Counted from the first letter of the stretch, positions 47,429-60,921 are shown. The stretch is 64,000 nucleotides of DNA from Lantana camara (GCA_037501455.1 CM074855.1:36985001-37049000), one strand, 5' to 3'. The notes: generated from the sequence alone by a model not told the origin. A program made the numbers and translations.

Positions 47429-47507
47429 AGCATGAAATAAAAACGTAAAGCTCACGAAACACACACGTGACGTCAAACCTGTACGGCCAAAGAATCGGGG
47501 CGTCACA
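47429..47507 (-). repeat. 3' LTR of decayed gypsy, inner fragment
   Basis: AGCATGAAATAAAAACG... to GGGGCGTCACA matches 55351-55427, the start of the other LTR on the minus strand. The polypurine tract (minus TTAAGGGGGGGGAGGT) follows at once. Confidence 0.88.
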
Positions 47508-47544
47508 ACCTCCCCCCCTTAAAAAGGACTTGTCCTCAGGTCCG

Positions 47545-50500
47545 GCTCGGGGCCTCGAACAAAATCGGATACAACTCGTGCATCTTTCTCTCGGTTTCCC
47601 AAGTGGCTTCTTCGACTTTCTGATTTCACCACAACACTTTCACCAAGGGAATCTGCCGGTTCCTCAATTCTTGCCATTTTCGGTCCAAAATCTTAACCGG
47701 TCTCTTCAAGATGGTCAAATCTGGTTCGAGTCGTACCTCTTCCACGGGCAACACCAAAGACTCATCGGGATGACATTTCCTCAACTGCGAGACATGGAAG
47801 ATATTATGGATCCCGGTTAAGCTCGGCGGTAAATCAACTCGGTATACCACTTCCCCTATTTTCTCAAGAATCTCAAAGGGGCCTAAGTAGCGCGTGTTTA
47901 ACTTCCCACCTTTACCAATCCGAGTGAACCCCTTTCGCGGAGATGCTTTCAAAAAAAACCTTATCTCCTACTTCGAATTCTAGGGGCCGTCTTCTCTTAT
48001 TTGCATAACTCTTCTGACGGTCCTGAGCTGCTTTTAGTCTTTCCTGAATAACTTTCACCTTGTCGATGGTATCTTGAATCGCCGCAGGCTTCTTAGCTCT
48101 TTCAAGCTCATTTTCCTCTGTCCATCTCCAATCCTCGATATCCTAAAAGAGAGGAGATCGACACTTCCTTCCATACAATGCTTCGTACAGCGCCATACCA
48201 ATCGAAGCTTGGTAGCTGTTGTTATAGGCAAACTCGACCAAATACATATATTCATCCCACTGATTGTGAAAATCTAAGGTACAAACACGAAGCATGTCCT
48301 CAAGATACTTGATCAATCTCTCAGATTGTCCATCTGTTTGTGGGTGAGAAGCGGTGCTGAACTGAAGCTTAGTGCCCAAACACTTCTGAAGCTCTTGCCA
48401 GAAACTCGAAGTAAAGAGGGAATCTCGATCCGAAACAATGCTAACCGGTACCCCGTGCAATCTCACAATTTCTTTACTATACAACCGAGCTAGCTTTGTA
48501 ATCTTATCGGACATCTTAACCTGAAAAAAATGGGCTGACTTAGTAAGTCTATCAATCACGACCCAAATCCCATCATAACCTCCTTTGGTCCTTGGCAAGC
48601 CGGACACGAAGTCCATAGTCACTTGCTCCCACTTCCACTCAGGAATCGGAAGTGGTTGGAGGGTTCCTCCCGGTTTCTGATGCTCGGCCTTCACAAGTTA
48701 GCACGTAAGGCACCTTCTTACATAATTCGCCATATCTCTCTTCATACCGTTCCACCAATACAAAGTACTTAAATCCTTGTACATCTTGGTGCCACCGGGA
48801 TGTATCGTATAAGCCGAACGGTGGGCTTCATCGAAAATCACCCCCTTAAGTTCTTCCGGAACACACACTCTTGTCTTGAACCGAAACAACCCTGAATCGT
48901 CAAACCCAAACTTGGTCAAGGGATCCGCTCTTGCCCTTGAAACCAATCTCTAAATCTCCGGATCGTTAGATTGAGCTTCAATCAACCTTTGCTTCAAGTC
49001 CGGTTGAATAGAAATGTTAGCCAATCGAGCCTCTGAAACCAATACCTCAAAAACATGCTTGCAAGAACTAGACTCCAAAGCTGAAACACTAGCCTTCCGA
49101 CTCAGAGCATCGGCAACCACATTGGCCTTTCCCGGATGGTAGAGAATCTTGCAATCATAATCTTCAAGTAATTCCATCCATTGCCTCTGTCTCACATTCA
49201 AATCCTTCTGCGTGAAAAGGTACTTGAGACTTTGGTGGTCGGTGTACACTTCAAAGGTAGCTCCGTAGAGATAGTGTCTCCACTTCATCAAAGCAAAGAT
49301 AACGGCTGCAAGTTCCAAATCGTGAGTGGGATAATTTCTCTCGTGATCCTTCAATTTCCTAGAGGCGTAGGCTGCAAATTTGCCTTCTTGCATCAACACA
49401 CAACCGAGGCCTTCCTTAGATGCGTCGGTGTATACTACGTAGCCTTCGGAACCTTGTGGTAGAGTCAGAACAGGTGCAGTTGTCAAGCGTTCCTTAAGAG
49501 TATGAAAACTCTTCTCACACGCCTCATCCCACTCGAATTTCACCTCTTTCTTTGTTAACCGGGTCAACGGGGCGGCTATCTTAGAAAAATCCTTCACAAA
49601 ACGCTGGTAATATCCCGCCAACCCGAGAAAACTTCTTCTCTCTGAGGCATTCTTTGGTTGCTTCCATAGCATCACCGTCTCAATCTTCGCCGGATCAACT
49701 TCTATACCATCACCCGAAATAAAATGACCCAAGAACAAAACCCGATTGATCCAGAACTCGCACTTGCTGAACTTGGCGTACAGTTGATGCTCTCGAAGCT
49801 TGGTTAAAACCATTCTCAAATGCTGTGCGTGCTCTTCAGCGGACCTGGAATACACCAGAATATCATCTATAAAGATGACCATGAATTTATCGAGGTAAGA
49901 CCGGAATATTCGGTGCATCATATCCATAAACGCAGCCGGGGCATTTGTGAGGCCAAAAGGCTTGACCACGAACTCAAAGTGCCCATAACGAGTATTGAAA
50001 CCCGTCTTTGGTATATCTTCTTCCCGGATACGCAACTGGTAATACCCTTGCCTCAAATCTAGCTTGGAATACACTCTCGAACCTTGGAGAAGATCAAACA
50101 ACTCTTCAATGTGAGGTAGGGGGTATTTGTTTTTAACCGTTAACCGATTAAGCTCTCTGTAGTCGATACATATCCGTAAAGTCCCGTCTTTCTTCTTTAC
50201 AAACAAGACCGGAGCACCCCAAGGCGAAGTACTCGGACGGATGTAGCCACATTCTAAGAGCTCGTCCAACTGCGTCTTCAGCTCCTTCAACTCTGCTGGA
50301 GCCATCCTATAAGGGGATTTCGCATACGGTTCAGCTCCGGGATAGAGGTCAATGACAAATTCTATGTCCCGATCGGGAGGTAGAGATCCCAAACTCTACG
50401 GGAACACATCAAGAAAGTCCTTCACGACCTCCGTCTCTTCGAGCTTGGCTTGGTCCTTCGGTTTGTTCAAAAGATAAGCCACATAGCCCATTGCACAGTC

Positions 50501-50623
50501 TCGGACTAACTTATTAGCTTTCATGAACGAAATAAACGGGCTAGCCTTCAATCTATTACCCGAGAAAACCGTAGAACCCAACGAAACCTTCTTGGCGCGA
50601 CAGTCCATCAAAGCAACAACCAA
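47545..50623 (-). pseudogene. Decayed gypsy RT, RNase H, integrase and chromodomain
   Basis: The longest open piece (48950-50392, 480 codons) holds a complete-looking RT ([34 protein letters not shown]) and RNase H ([33 protein letters not shown]). Integrase follows (48698-48946 zinc finger part, 48143-48694 core with DRLTKSAHF and [12 protein letters not shown]), then the C-terminal part (47626-47952, SLTGIHNIFHVSQLRK) and a chromodomain-like tail read through a further stop (VEEATWETERKMHELYP). In-frame stops occur at 50396, 48950, 48698, 48143 and 47626; an A-run near 47951-47958 shifts the frame. Most stops are C-to-T type changes of Gln or Arg codons (inference). Confidence 0.92.
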
Positions 50624-52002
50624 TTCATACCCAGAATCAAATCATACCTCTTGATGGGCATCTCGATCAAGTCTGCCGAGTACTCTTGGCCCTCAACACT
50701 CACCGGGCACTCACGAAACACTCAGTTCGTCACAGAGCTCCCCCCAAGAGGAGAACTCACAACAAAAGAAGCACTAACACACACAGCAGGTAAGTATAGA
50801 GAAGGTACAAGCCGGGAAGCAATAAATGAATGCGTTGCTCCCGGATCAAACAATGCATGTAATGGGATGCCATGAATGTGTATTATACCTTCCACCACGG
50901 CGTTTGTATCGGGTTCCGCATTCTCTTCCTCTCCCTCGATATCGTAGGCCCTAGCTTGAATAGGAGCTCTCGGAGGCATCACATTCAAAAGTTGCGGGTT
51001 ATTCTTCCTTTTCGGACAAACATTCACCATATGGCCAGTTTTCCCACAACCAAAGCATCGGTTAAACTTCCTCCTGCACATCTCCTCCGTATGGTTCGGC
51101 CCATTGCAGTAAGAACATCGAATCAGGGCCGGCGGAGCAGGTAGAGCTGGTACAGCGGGTCGGGCCTTCTTCTGAAAAGGAATAGAACCTCGGGCTTTGA
51201 AAAACGGAGGCCCACTTCATGTGGCAGGCCTCTTGCCCAAGTTTGAGCCCGAACTATGCCCCGAGGGAAAAACCGGGGGCCTCAACCTGATCTTCTGCGC
51301 CTCTACCTTCAAGGCCTTCCTCGTGGCTTTCTCTCACGTGTCAACCGTAGATGCTTGAAGAGCCTCTTGGATATCCTTTCGCAACCCGTGAGCAAAATTC
51401 CTTGCTTTCAAAGAATCCACATCCGTAATGTGAGTAGCATACGGGACCAACCTCTCGAACTCCAAAATGTACTCCTCAACCGACCTTCCTCCTTGTTTCA
51501 ACTCCATAAATTCTTGGAGTCTTCTTTCACGAGCACTTGGAGGGATGTATTTGTTGTGAAACTCCCTCACAAAGCTTTCCCAAGTGAAGTGCTCCCCACT
51601 TCGCTCCAATCTTGATCTCACGGCTTTTAACCAATTGGAAGCGGGGCCTTGGATAAAACGAGCCGTACAAAAGGCTTTCTAGTGAGAGGGGGTCGGGAAA
51701 ATCTCCCATATACCCGAGATCTCGGAGAGCCACTCCTCCACTTGAATATCACTTCCACCAAACCACTTCGGGGGATTGTTGTTCCGAAATTCCCGAAAGG
51801 CCGGAGTCACGAGGCCTTCATTTGTTTCCCCTTGATTGTTATTGTTATTCCTCTGATTTTGTTGAAGTTGGTTCAAGAGGGCTTGCACTATATTCTCGGC
51901 ATTAATAGGAGGTGGTGGTGGTGCTTGTGGAGGTGGTTGATTTAAATCCGAAGTTTGCTCGCGATCTCTTCTACGATGAGGCATTCTGAAATCACAATTC
52001 AA
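50624..52002 (-). pseudogene. Decayed gypsy gag and protease
   Basis: Gag begins MPHRRRDREQ (shortly after 52002) with a Pro- and Asn-rich N-terminus, then PKWFGGSDIQVEEWL and WESFVREFHNKYIPP. Two CCHC knuckles are CSYCNGPNHTEEMC (about 51085-51126) and CFGCGKTGHMVNVC (about 51020-51061). Protease is FDPGATHSF (about 50845-50871). Stops at 51679, 51334, about 51217 and 50722, and a frameshift near 50620, separate the pieces. Confidence 0.9.
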
Positions 52003-52172
52003 GGCAAATATTGATGCGTGGGATTTAGTACATGCTCATGTGTACAATTAACATGAATATAAACAAATAATTCGCATAAAAGAGTAAGTGAATGCAAATA
52101 ACCACATACTCCCAAGCCGACCGACCTACACAGACACGACACGACTCCAGAGCTCCGATTTTGCAACCCAGA

Positions 52173-52184
52173 GCTCTGATACCA
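52173..52184 (-). other. Primer-binding site of decayed gypsy
   Basis: Minus strand TGGTATCAGAGC, eight bases (TCCTTAAG) inside the 5' LTR. Leader and site are the same as in the 1-7247 non-autonomous element. Confidence 0.9.
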
Positions 52185-52192
52185 CTTAAGGA

Positions 52193-55100
52193 TGTAGCAC
52201 CCCCGAGCGGTGGGCACCACATCCCCCGCACCAAAGCCAAGCACATGTAACGAAACGGACTCCACACACATGCCGAACTCTAGCGAACGGGTGACCAAAC
52301 GAAAACCGACCTAAGCCAGACGGACTAGACCCTTACATCAAAGTGCACAAACAAAACATGAATGCGGAAATGAGACATATAGGTGACATATTATATATTT
52401 ACGTATAGGTACCAACACATAAAGTATAATTATAGATACCAACTATCTACTTATACTACATATAGGTACCAATATTTCATAATATTATGTACAAACCCCT
52501 TACGGGCCCAAAAGAATAATCATAATCCATAACCAAGCGTATCCAAAAGTGCGGTAAAGTAAGTACAGAACATAAATAAAATGCGTGAGACTCGAGCTAT
52601 CCACAAGTAAGACGACTCCAAAAGCAACTACCTGCAACTTAAAAGAAAAGGGGAAAAGAAAAGAAACAACGAGAGTTAGTCCTAACGACTACTGAGGGGG
52701 CTAACACACTCACACTAATACGTATAAAGCAAAGCACGTATCAAAAGTAAAGAACCTTGAACCGAGAGTGGGTTTTGCAAACTAAAACGTTTCCCGTGAT
52801 ATTAGATATATAGGTTGAAAAGGAAACAAAAGGGCAAGTGCCAAAATGCCACATTTTTAGTTAATCACAAGGCCAATCTCGTTTCACGGTTCATAAAAAA
52901 GTAAACCCCTAACTCCGAATCAAAACGAACAAATCAAATAGAAATCATAATCCATCATTCACACCGGGTGATAGTAGGGTATACGGCCCTAACTATCCAA
53001 CGAGCTTACGAACTCAGTACCAACGATACAAGGATTAATTACTTCCATGAATCCTTCGACGTTTTCCTACGCCGGCTCAAGAGCACCGCCCTTCCTCAAC
53101 CTCTTAAGGTCGGGCGAAACTCTCAATGGAAAATGTTGATGGGAGAGCTCGACGGTCGTCCCGAGTTGCCATGCCACTCTCTGTGGCCCAACAGATCAAA
53201 ACCAATAGAAAATCGGAGACTTTCTTGAATCCGATTCAAACGAAACGAAGCTAACACATGCACCCTTACCAAGGTTTTCAAAACAAGCGGAAAATAGTTT
53301 CGATACGTATACGAATCCGTTTCAAAGTCGTATAATAAATGGGACAAGCCCTTAACATACATATCCCACACATATTTACCATAAATATACTTATATAATA
53401 CTCGCATGCGGGTTTCAAAAACACATAAGGTTGTAGGTCGAATAACTAAAAGAAATAAACCTCACCTTACACCGAAAACGAAACAAATGAGGGAAAAGAG
53501 TGTCTAAGGAGCGACTTCCTCATCCACGGGAGGGTTCTCTGAACAAAATAAACAAAGGAATACGAATTTAGACTCAAACATGAACCATTTAGACGCTCGG
53601 CAATGCATATGAATGCTTATGACGAAAATGGAAAGAGACAAGTTATCACGTAAGTTCTATTAGACCCTAGCTTGCATATACGCACGTAAATCATACTATA
53701 AATGAAATGTGGGATGTAAAAAGCTCATAACTCAAATATAATAACATATATAACTCGAAACGAGGCAAAGAGAAGCAACAAAAAGCAAGGGAACGGAAAA
53801 GAGTTACACTTAAAATCAAACCGAGGGGAATGACACGCCCGTGTCATCCCAGAAGCCTAAACTGAGACACCCCTATGTCTCAGTACAGGAGGGAAACAAA
53901 GCTGCACAAGGGGGTGACACGCCCATGTCACTCCAGAAGAACAAACCGAGACACGGGGGTGTCTCGGTACAGAGGCGAAAAGGGCGGAAACGGCTGACAA
54001 CTGCTGTTTAAAAAGGGGAAGAAAAAAAAGAGCAACTCAAGGGTTGAAAGGAAGGGAAATACTCAAGCATTCTAACACATAAAACAAGCAACAAGTACAC
54101 ACCAAAGAATCACACAAAAGATTCAAGAATGCATACAAAAAGGTTCATCAAACAAGCAATGCAATTAGAGTCAAAATTGAGAAATCAATACATTCATGAT
54201 CAAGGCTCTAGGGGCTGAGAATGAATCTAAACTCATGGGAACTTAATCCTAACATGCAAAGGGACTAATATACTACATGTATATGAAATTTGGCACAAAA
54301 TGAAGCACAAATGATCAACCAAAGCAAGCAAAAGCTAGGGCAATTAACCGAAACAGGGGAGCTGTTCTAAATTTCAACTTTCATGCCAAATAACTCATAA
54401 ATTTCCCAAAGAACATCAAAGGCACATGAACCCTAGTTCTACTACAACATGTTAGGCATCTAATTCAAGAATAAATCGGACCAAAATGTCAAGCTAAAGT
54501 CCCTAACTCAGCCCCAAACTTCAAGTATGCCATTTAACAAGTAATTGGTCAAAACTCACAAACTTGCTCATATCAAACCCTAATCAAATACCAATCACAG
54601 CATGGATAAAAAGCATCAAAACACATCTAAAAGAGTAGAGAAAAACAAAATATACTTACCTTGAAGATTAGAAGAAGAAAGGAGTTGATTTGAGCTAGAA
54701 ATCAACAAGGATGGCAAGGTTCTCTCTTCTTCCTCTTCTCTTCTCTCTTGGAGCTGGGTTTGGAGCAGCAAATGGATGAGGATGGAGGGTTATGGCTCGA
54801 AATTCAGCAGCTAGGAGGGTTAGGAAGTGGGTTAACTCAAGCTACAAAGTATGGGTCAAGTTAAGGTTAGGTTAAGAAGGGTCCCACCAAGACTAGTCAA
54901 CCCAAAGGTACGAATTTGCACAAGCTGCTCGTTACGGGTGAGTTTCGGAGGTCTAAATGAATTCAAAAAGGCATGAGGCTTGTTCCATTGCCTCCAAATC
55001 GTCGATACAAAGCCAACGGAGGTTACGGAACTCGAATCCGAGTTCCCTAGCTCAAGATACGCCGCCCGGAACACAAGGTGCGCACAAAGTGCTTAAAAAC

Positions 55101-55427
55101 CCTAATTGTCCCGGTTCCAAAAACCGAACTCAAAACTGAATCAAACGAGCATCAAATTAACACGTAAGCATGCTAACACATAAATAACTAACATATTTCA
55201 TGCACGGCAAAAATACGCAAGAAACGGAACTCGAAATGAGCAAGATACAAGTAAACGAGCAATTAGGGCAAATATCCAAATTCAAACAAATTTCAAGTAA
55301 ATTCAAATAACTAAGTATAGCAATTAATCAATCATAATAACATATAAAAGCATGAAATAAAAACGTAAAGATCACGAAACACACACGTGACGTCAAACCT
55401 GTACGGCCGAAGATTTGGGGCGTCACA
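52193..55427 (-). repeat. 5' LTR of decayed gypsy (3235 bp)
   Basis: TGTAGCACCCCCGAG...GGGGCGTCACA on the plus strand. Carries a palindrome cluster at 53826-53975 (cores GACACGCCCGTGTC and GAGACACGGGGGTGTCTC), decayed in places. Confidence 0.92.
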
Positions 55428-56697
55428 AGTGATGTCTACTAGGTCAAATGTGTATGGCAAGGTGGAAGGATATGGAGATTGCAATTGATGGGTGCGAGGG
55501 CGATCATGAGGAGCCATCCAGCGATCTCATGACAATAGGAGAGAGACTCATCCCCCGCAAGATCCGAATGAAAAGGGGAAGAATGTGCTGCAAGACCCCT
55601 TAGTGTAGGTGGAGCTGGCGGATTAGGGTCCCCTATCCCCCAAACCAATGTTATATCCGCCATAACTTCCACCGGAGGCCAGCAAGGAATGATGATTCTA
55701 CCCCCTTGCTACATGGGCAACGTAAACCCCTTCTTCATGTAACTAGGGGTGACGCCCTCTGTCCCTCCCTACCACGCCGGTTGGATACTGTTCCCCATCA
55801 GAGTCCCAAAAGAAATTGGCAAGATAGAACTCCAGTATTTAACTCCTCTCCATTTCGAAGTCATCTTAAAACTATCATCAGATAACTTTTTTTTTTTGGT
55901 TAAACTTTGCAATTCTATATCAATGTAGATTATATTTCTTTTGAATAATAATTCCCAAAAAAAAAAAAAAATAAGACAAGGCCATTCTTTTGATTTCTTC
56001 ATTTTGTTTCTATGAATCTAATAATTTTGATTTATTTCTATAGATAGGAGTTATGTAGTTGAGACAATTCATTAATTTTGTGATATTAAATGCAACGTTC
56101 CCTTTCCCATCCTTTTTCTTTTAGAGCAATTACAGTCTTGCTTTCCACTTTTCATGAAGTCTCAATGCTGATAATAATGAATATTTCTTGTAGATAATGC
56201 ATTTGAGTAGTAAATTAGGGACGATAGTTCCTCGAGGTTGGAATCAAATTCAACTATGGAAATATACATTTTCCGACTTTGTTGATTGTTGCATTCTAAA
56301 AATTATGATTCAGGACTTATATAAACTAATTAACATAAAATTAGAGAATTAAGTTTAAAAAAAAAATTAGGGACTTATGTAAACTAAAATTAGACAATTA
56401 AGTTCATAAAAAACACTATAATAAGTGAAGATAGCTCGCTAAATCCTAAAGATACCTCGTTAAATCCTAAAATATAGAATATTGCTCACCAGTTCCTTCC
56501 TGATTGTAGTTACTCGATGATCACCCCCAAGCGTGGTCTTCTGTGTGTAGTTGGGGGAAGGTTGGAGGCTTGTTCTTTCCCTTTTTGGCCTATCTAGGCT
56601 CCAAGATAGATGACAATTCTCGTCCTCAGGGCCTTTCCTTGACCTTCCCCTCGGCCAGCGCCAAGGGCGCTTGATGGGTCATCTCCTTGGCCTCCAG
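55428..56697. other. Interior of Tat-type element
   Basis: 1270 bp between the two nested insertions. AT-rich with poly-T/A runs (55886-55896, 55958-55971). No gag or pol domain recognised; short open stretches on the minus strand near 55439-55672 have no family I can name. Confidence 0.55.
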
Positions 56698-59669
56698 TGT
56701 GACACCCCGCCCGTTCACACGTACAAGTTAGTACCACAATTTAATTTCTATAATTTCTTTTATTTTCATGTTATTTAACGCATTTCATTTGATTTATATT
56801 ACTTTATTTATCTCTTATATGATGTATGTGAGAATTTTGACACGAGTTTGCTCTATTTGCACGTTTGACTTGAGTTCTTTTGATTTGAGATTTGGAATTC
56901 GAACCGAGCATGCCTAATTTATGTAATACGTGAATTATATGATTTTTGGACTTAATTGTATGATTTATATGTGTTTGGACTCATTTGAATTGGTTTGGAC
57001 TCAATTGAATTTTATTTCAAACTTTTGGGCCAATTTGCAATTTGGCCAATCTTGAGCCGTTTTCTCGTAACTTGAGTTAGGGAACTCGGATTCGAGTTCC
57101 GTCTGTACTTTTTCGATGCTGTTTTGACCCCCAACGACGCAGATTTCGACTCCACGTACCTATAATGTACCTATATGCTTCCACTTGAGAGACTAAACCT
57201 ATGCCTTACCTCTAGCCTTGACTTTTAACCCCAGAAATCAGCTCTCCCTCCCCTTTTGTTCTGAGATTTTCGAACCAAAGTAGAAAGGAAAGAGAAGAAG
57301 AGAACTCCATAGCCCAAACCTCCATTGTCGAGCCCCAAGCTCAAGTTTTAAGCTTTTCTTGCTCCATTTCTTCAAGGTAAGTTAGGAAATTTGATCTCCT
57401 TGATCTTGTGAGCATTTTATACTTCTTATATCATACTTTCATGTTAGAGATCATTGGTTATGCTTAGGTTGATAGATAGTGAGGTTTTGAAGTCTTTGAA
57501 AAACTTATGCATCTCTTGTTCTCTTTGAGCTTGAAGCTTTATATGTTGATCAATATGGCATAATTATTACTTTTATTTGCTCCTTATTCATGGTAGGTGG
57601 ATGTGTTATGAGTTTCCATTAATGCATCTTGGAGTTTTTGGAAGAAACTTGATGAATCCCTTGCTTCGTTGAATCCTTTTCTTTCCCGGTTTGGAGATGC
57701 TTGTGTGGGATGGTTTTTGCTTGAATTCCTTGTTCAATTTTTGTCGTTTTCTTAATCCTTTGGATGCCTTAGTGTTGTGGGTAAAGACCAAGGCTTTTGG
57801 CTTCCATTTCCATGGAGAAACCGAAGTAAACTTTGAAGAGTTTTCCCTCACGCGAGATGACACGGGCATGACCCTTGGCCGGATTTTTCTGTACTGAGAC
57901 ATGCGCATGTTTCCTTTTTGAGCTAGGTTGACACACGCTCATGTCTCAGCCCCGGTTTAGATCTGTACTGAGATATGGCCGTGTCTCATTTTGCTCTTCG
58001 GGCGGAGACATGGCCGTGTCTCAGTACTTGTGTCGCTATTATGTTTTTCCGTCTTCGTTTGCTTGTTTCGTTATTCTCTTGCTTCGTATATGACTTCTAA
58101 TGGTTACTAGCATGCTATATTATGTGGTAACTTGCTTGTATTAAGCTTTTGGATTAATTTGATATGATTTGAACGGGTTGTGATTCGATATGTTATAAGC
58201 GGTACGTTTCTGCACTTTATATTCATTCATTTCATTCACGGGCATTCTTGAGCATCTATTTGGTTCATAATTGAGTCTAAGTCTTGGGTCTTGTGTTTTT
58301 TTATTTCAGAGCCTTTTTCGGACGTCCACGAGCCCGAGGTCTAGGTGTTCTTTGCTCGGTTTTGGCCCCGGTTTCTACTCCTTTTGCTACAAGGTGAGGT
58401 TTAGGATTCTTTTATTCTAGTTAAGTGACCTATGGCCTAATATGTGTTGATTTCTCACCCTGTATGCGACTATATATCTTTTATCTAGTTAAATATGTGT
58501 GTTTAAGATATGTTTATGATCTTATGAATAAGTTTAAAGTTTATGAAATCAGTATAAGTATAAGTATATGTAAGCTTATGTTTTAAATTCATTTATGTTA
58601 TGTATGAGCGAGTATGCCCTAAAAGATGGGAATTGGTATTGATAAGGTATCCTGGGCCCTAGGAATTGTGGATAAGGACACCCGGGACGGCAAGGGCCAT
58701 CGGGTTAAGCCAGTGCATGATTCCCATTCATAGTTTAACGCGTGATTCTTGGAGGTTGATGACGTGTGATGCTCCGAGTACATTGTGGGTTAGCTGCCCC
58801 TTGTAAATAAGTAAGTAGGTGGAGAGGGTTTGATTCCCGAAACACCAAAGTTGTTGGGGTTGGATTTAAATTATGATTTATGTTTTATGTTATGTTATGA
58901 GGAGTAAAGGGGAAGTCCGTACTCACCGGACAGTGATTTATGTTTATGTTTTGTTCGATGAATTATGAATCGAGTTAGGATTTCTTTACTTATATGTTAC
59001 GCTTTTGAAAACGTTTTGGTATGAAAAACCTTAGCTTGGTTCATGACTATCACCTTTGATAATTGCTCTGCTTTATATGTACTTAGGTGCGGGCGTGCGT
59101 TTAGCCCCCTCACTCAGTCGACTGTTGATTAACCCTCCCTTTTCTTACCTCCAGTTGCAGGTTGTCTTGAGCTAGGCGGGGAAGTGCTTCGAGTTTTGTA
59201 GTACTTTCGAGTCTACATTGAGTTGCACACATACTTCCTACTTTTGGATACTTCTATTATGTATCTGTTATGTAATTTGTATATTTTGGAGAATTCTGAT
59301 TATCTGATGTATATACTTGATCTTTTGGGGCCGTGAGGCCATGTATTTATGTTAATGTTCGTTATTTGATTGAGCTCTTTAAATCATGTTTGTTGCTTCC
59401 ACATATTTATATGTTGTTTTTGAGTGCTCTGTTCGAGTTTTAGCCCCGCTTGGCCTAGTGTGTGAGTGTAGGTCCCCGTTCGCTTAGACTTGGGCTCATA
59501 TATGGAAGGCCATTTCATATGTGGGTTCTGGGTTTAGGTGCGGGGGATGTGGTGGGACTTGGGCTCGGGGTGAGCCACTTGTTGTTGTTGTTGTTGTTAA
59601 TGTTGGTGTTTCTGGGCCACTCGGGTTTGACCGCCTCTCCCACACATGGGCCCCTACGGACCCCTCCTA
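56698..59669 (+). mobile_element. Diverged gypsy-type LTR, probably solo
   Basis: Starts TGTGACACCCCGCCCG and carries the lineage's LTR blocks in order: a palindrome cluster with GAGACATGGCCGTGTCTC (57858-58025), CTCACTCAGTC (about 59109), GAGCTAGGCGGGG (about 59169), CCCCGTTCGCT and GCGGGGGATGTGG (about 59540). The right edge is uncertain: TCCAG occurs at 56693-56697 and 59670-59674 as a possible duplication, but the LTR would then end in CCTA instead of CA. A (TTG)n tract lies at about 59579-59598. No primer-binding site or coding part adjoins it. Confidence 0.75.
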
Positions 59670-59889
59670 TCCAGCATGGCGACTACTTGGTGTAGTGCTC
59701 CACCTGCATTAGAACGTGTTGGCCTACAAAAGAAGAAAGTGCATTAGTGGTGGATCTCGAGAGATCGAGGGGTAAGTTAGCAGTTCCTAGCTAAAGGGAC
59801 TAGTTAGGCCCTAAAAGGAATCCTAACCGTCTTGATCCAGTGTCCTTCTCGGAGGGTTCCTAATGAGTTCAGGCAGACTGTTGAGTTCG

Positions 59890-60480
59890 CAAAGGAATAA
59901 CACTTTCTCGTTATCTAGTATGTCTTTGGCCTTGATGGGGGCCTTATTATCCTTTATAAACTGGGCTAGTTCTCGAGGCTACTCACAGGAGAAAGAAGGA
60001 TTGTTTCTTGTGCCTATGAGGAACTTTTTTGCATAGTCTACCCAAATCCGAGGGACCCTAAATCCTCGCCCCTCGGGCACTCTTACGAAGAAAAACTTGT
60101 TCTTCTATTCTGACCCAAAGGAAGTGGTAGGGGCATCAATCAGTCTAAAATTGGTTTGAGCCTGGATGTAATAAAAGTTGGCACCCTCGACTTTAGTTCA
60201 AGAGCGGGGTGAGCAGGATACTTGGAATAGGTGGATGAAGTTATCTATCGAGGGCTTGAGGCCCAAACATCTCATGATCACTGTACAAGAGGGGATCAGG
60301 GTTATTCGGTTTGGAGGGATCTAAGTCGGAGCCAAGTTCAGATAGTTAAGATATTGGCTACGGGCTCTGGAATCAGGAACCTCAGGCCGCCTACCGCCAT
60401 GATTTCCTTATACATAGCTATTTTTCCAGTAGGGGATTATTCACCCTCTCGTGGCCTCGGATAGCCTAAAAGTGTAGCAG
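59890..60480 (-). pseudogene. Antisense ORF remnant, 'putative gypsy-type transposon' domain
   Basis: Minus-strand peptides KIAMYKEIMAVGGLRFLIPE (about 60370-60430), LGLKPSIDNFIHLF (about 60222-60264) and FFFVRVPEGRGFRVPRIW (about 60043-60098), in that order but with frame changes and stops. They match the domain often labelled Transposase_28 or putative gypsy-type transposon, which Tat-lineage elements encode antisense between pol and the 3' LTR. Position and strand agree with that arrangement. Its function in such elements is not established. Confidence 0.65.
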
Positions 60481-60514
60481 ATCCAAATAGCACGCGACCC
60501 CGAGGGTGTGTTGT

Positions 60515-60531
60515 CCCCCCCCCCCCCCCCC
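60515..60531 (+). repeat. Poly-C tract (17 nt)
   Basis: Uninterrupted run of 17 C in the Tat interior; its length may vary or be mis-sequenced. Confidence 0.9.
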
Positions 60532-60862
60532 GATCGAGTTATCGTGCTTGGAATTTAGCTTGGAGCCCTATTTTTCGACAACATTCCAAAACTTTCTTTC
60601 TTCCCCAAAGGTTGCATCTTCCTCTTTTTCTTAGAATGCCTCTTCTAGGGGCCAACCGTTGTCGAAGCTGCAGGAATTTGATGCTCTACAGCCTATTAAC
60701 TGTCCCACTCAACAAAAATAGTTGCCCCAGTGTTTTGTGCCATATTTCTGATGCTAGAAGCAATCTCGTCTATATCATCCTTCCTAGAGTCTCCGAAGAT
60801 CTCCTGGATGGTCTGATGGCAATAATCTACAGTTCACTCGGAGTTGTTAGATCCACTTATCT

Positions 60863-60864
60863 CT

Positions 60865-60921
<57 letters not shown>

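Larger units (their letters stand above)
45321..55427 (-). mobile_element. Decayed Ty3/gypsy element with chimeric 3' LTR
   Basis: Minus-strand element: 5' LTR 52193-55427, Met-tRNA primer-binding site 52173-52184, gag to chromodomain between 52002 and about 47545, polypurine tract near 47508-47525, and a 3' LTR of which only 45321-45743 and 47429-47507 remain around a fragment of a foreign LTR. Protein sequence is close to that of the 17970-38784 gypsy element (same lineage) but has about nine in-frame stops and two frameshifts. The flanks GGGGA (45316-45320) and AGTGA (55428-55432) do not match well, so the insertion boundary or duplication has changed. Confidence 0.9.
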
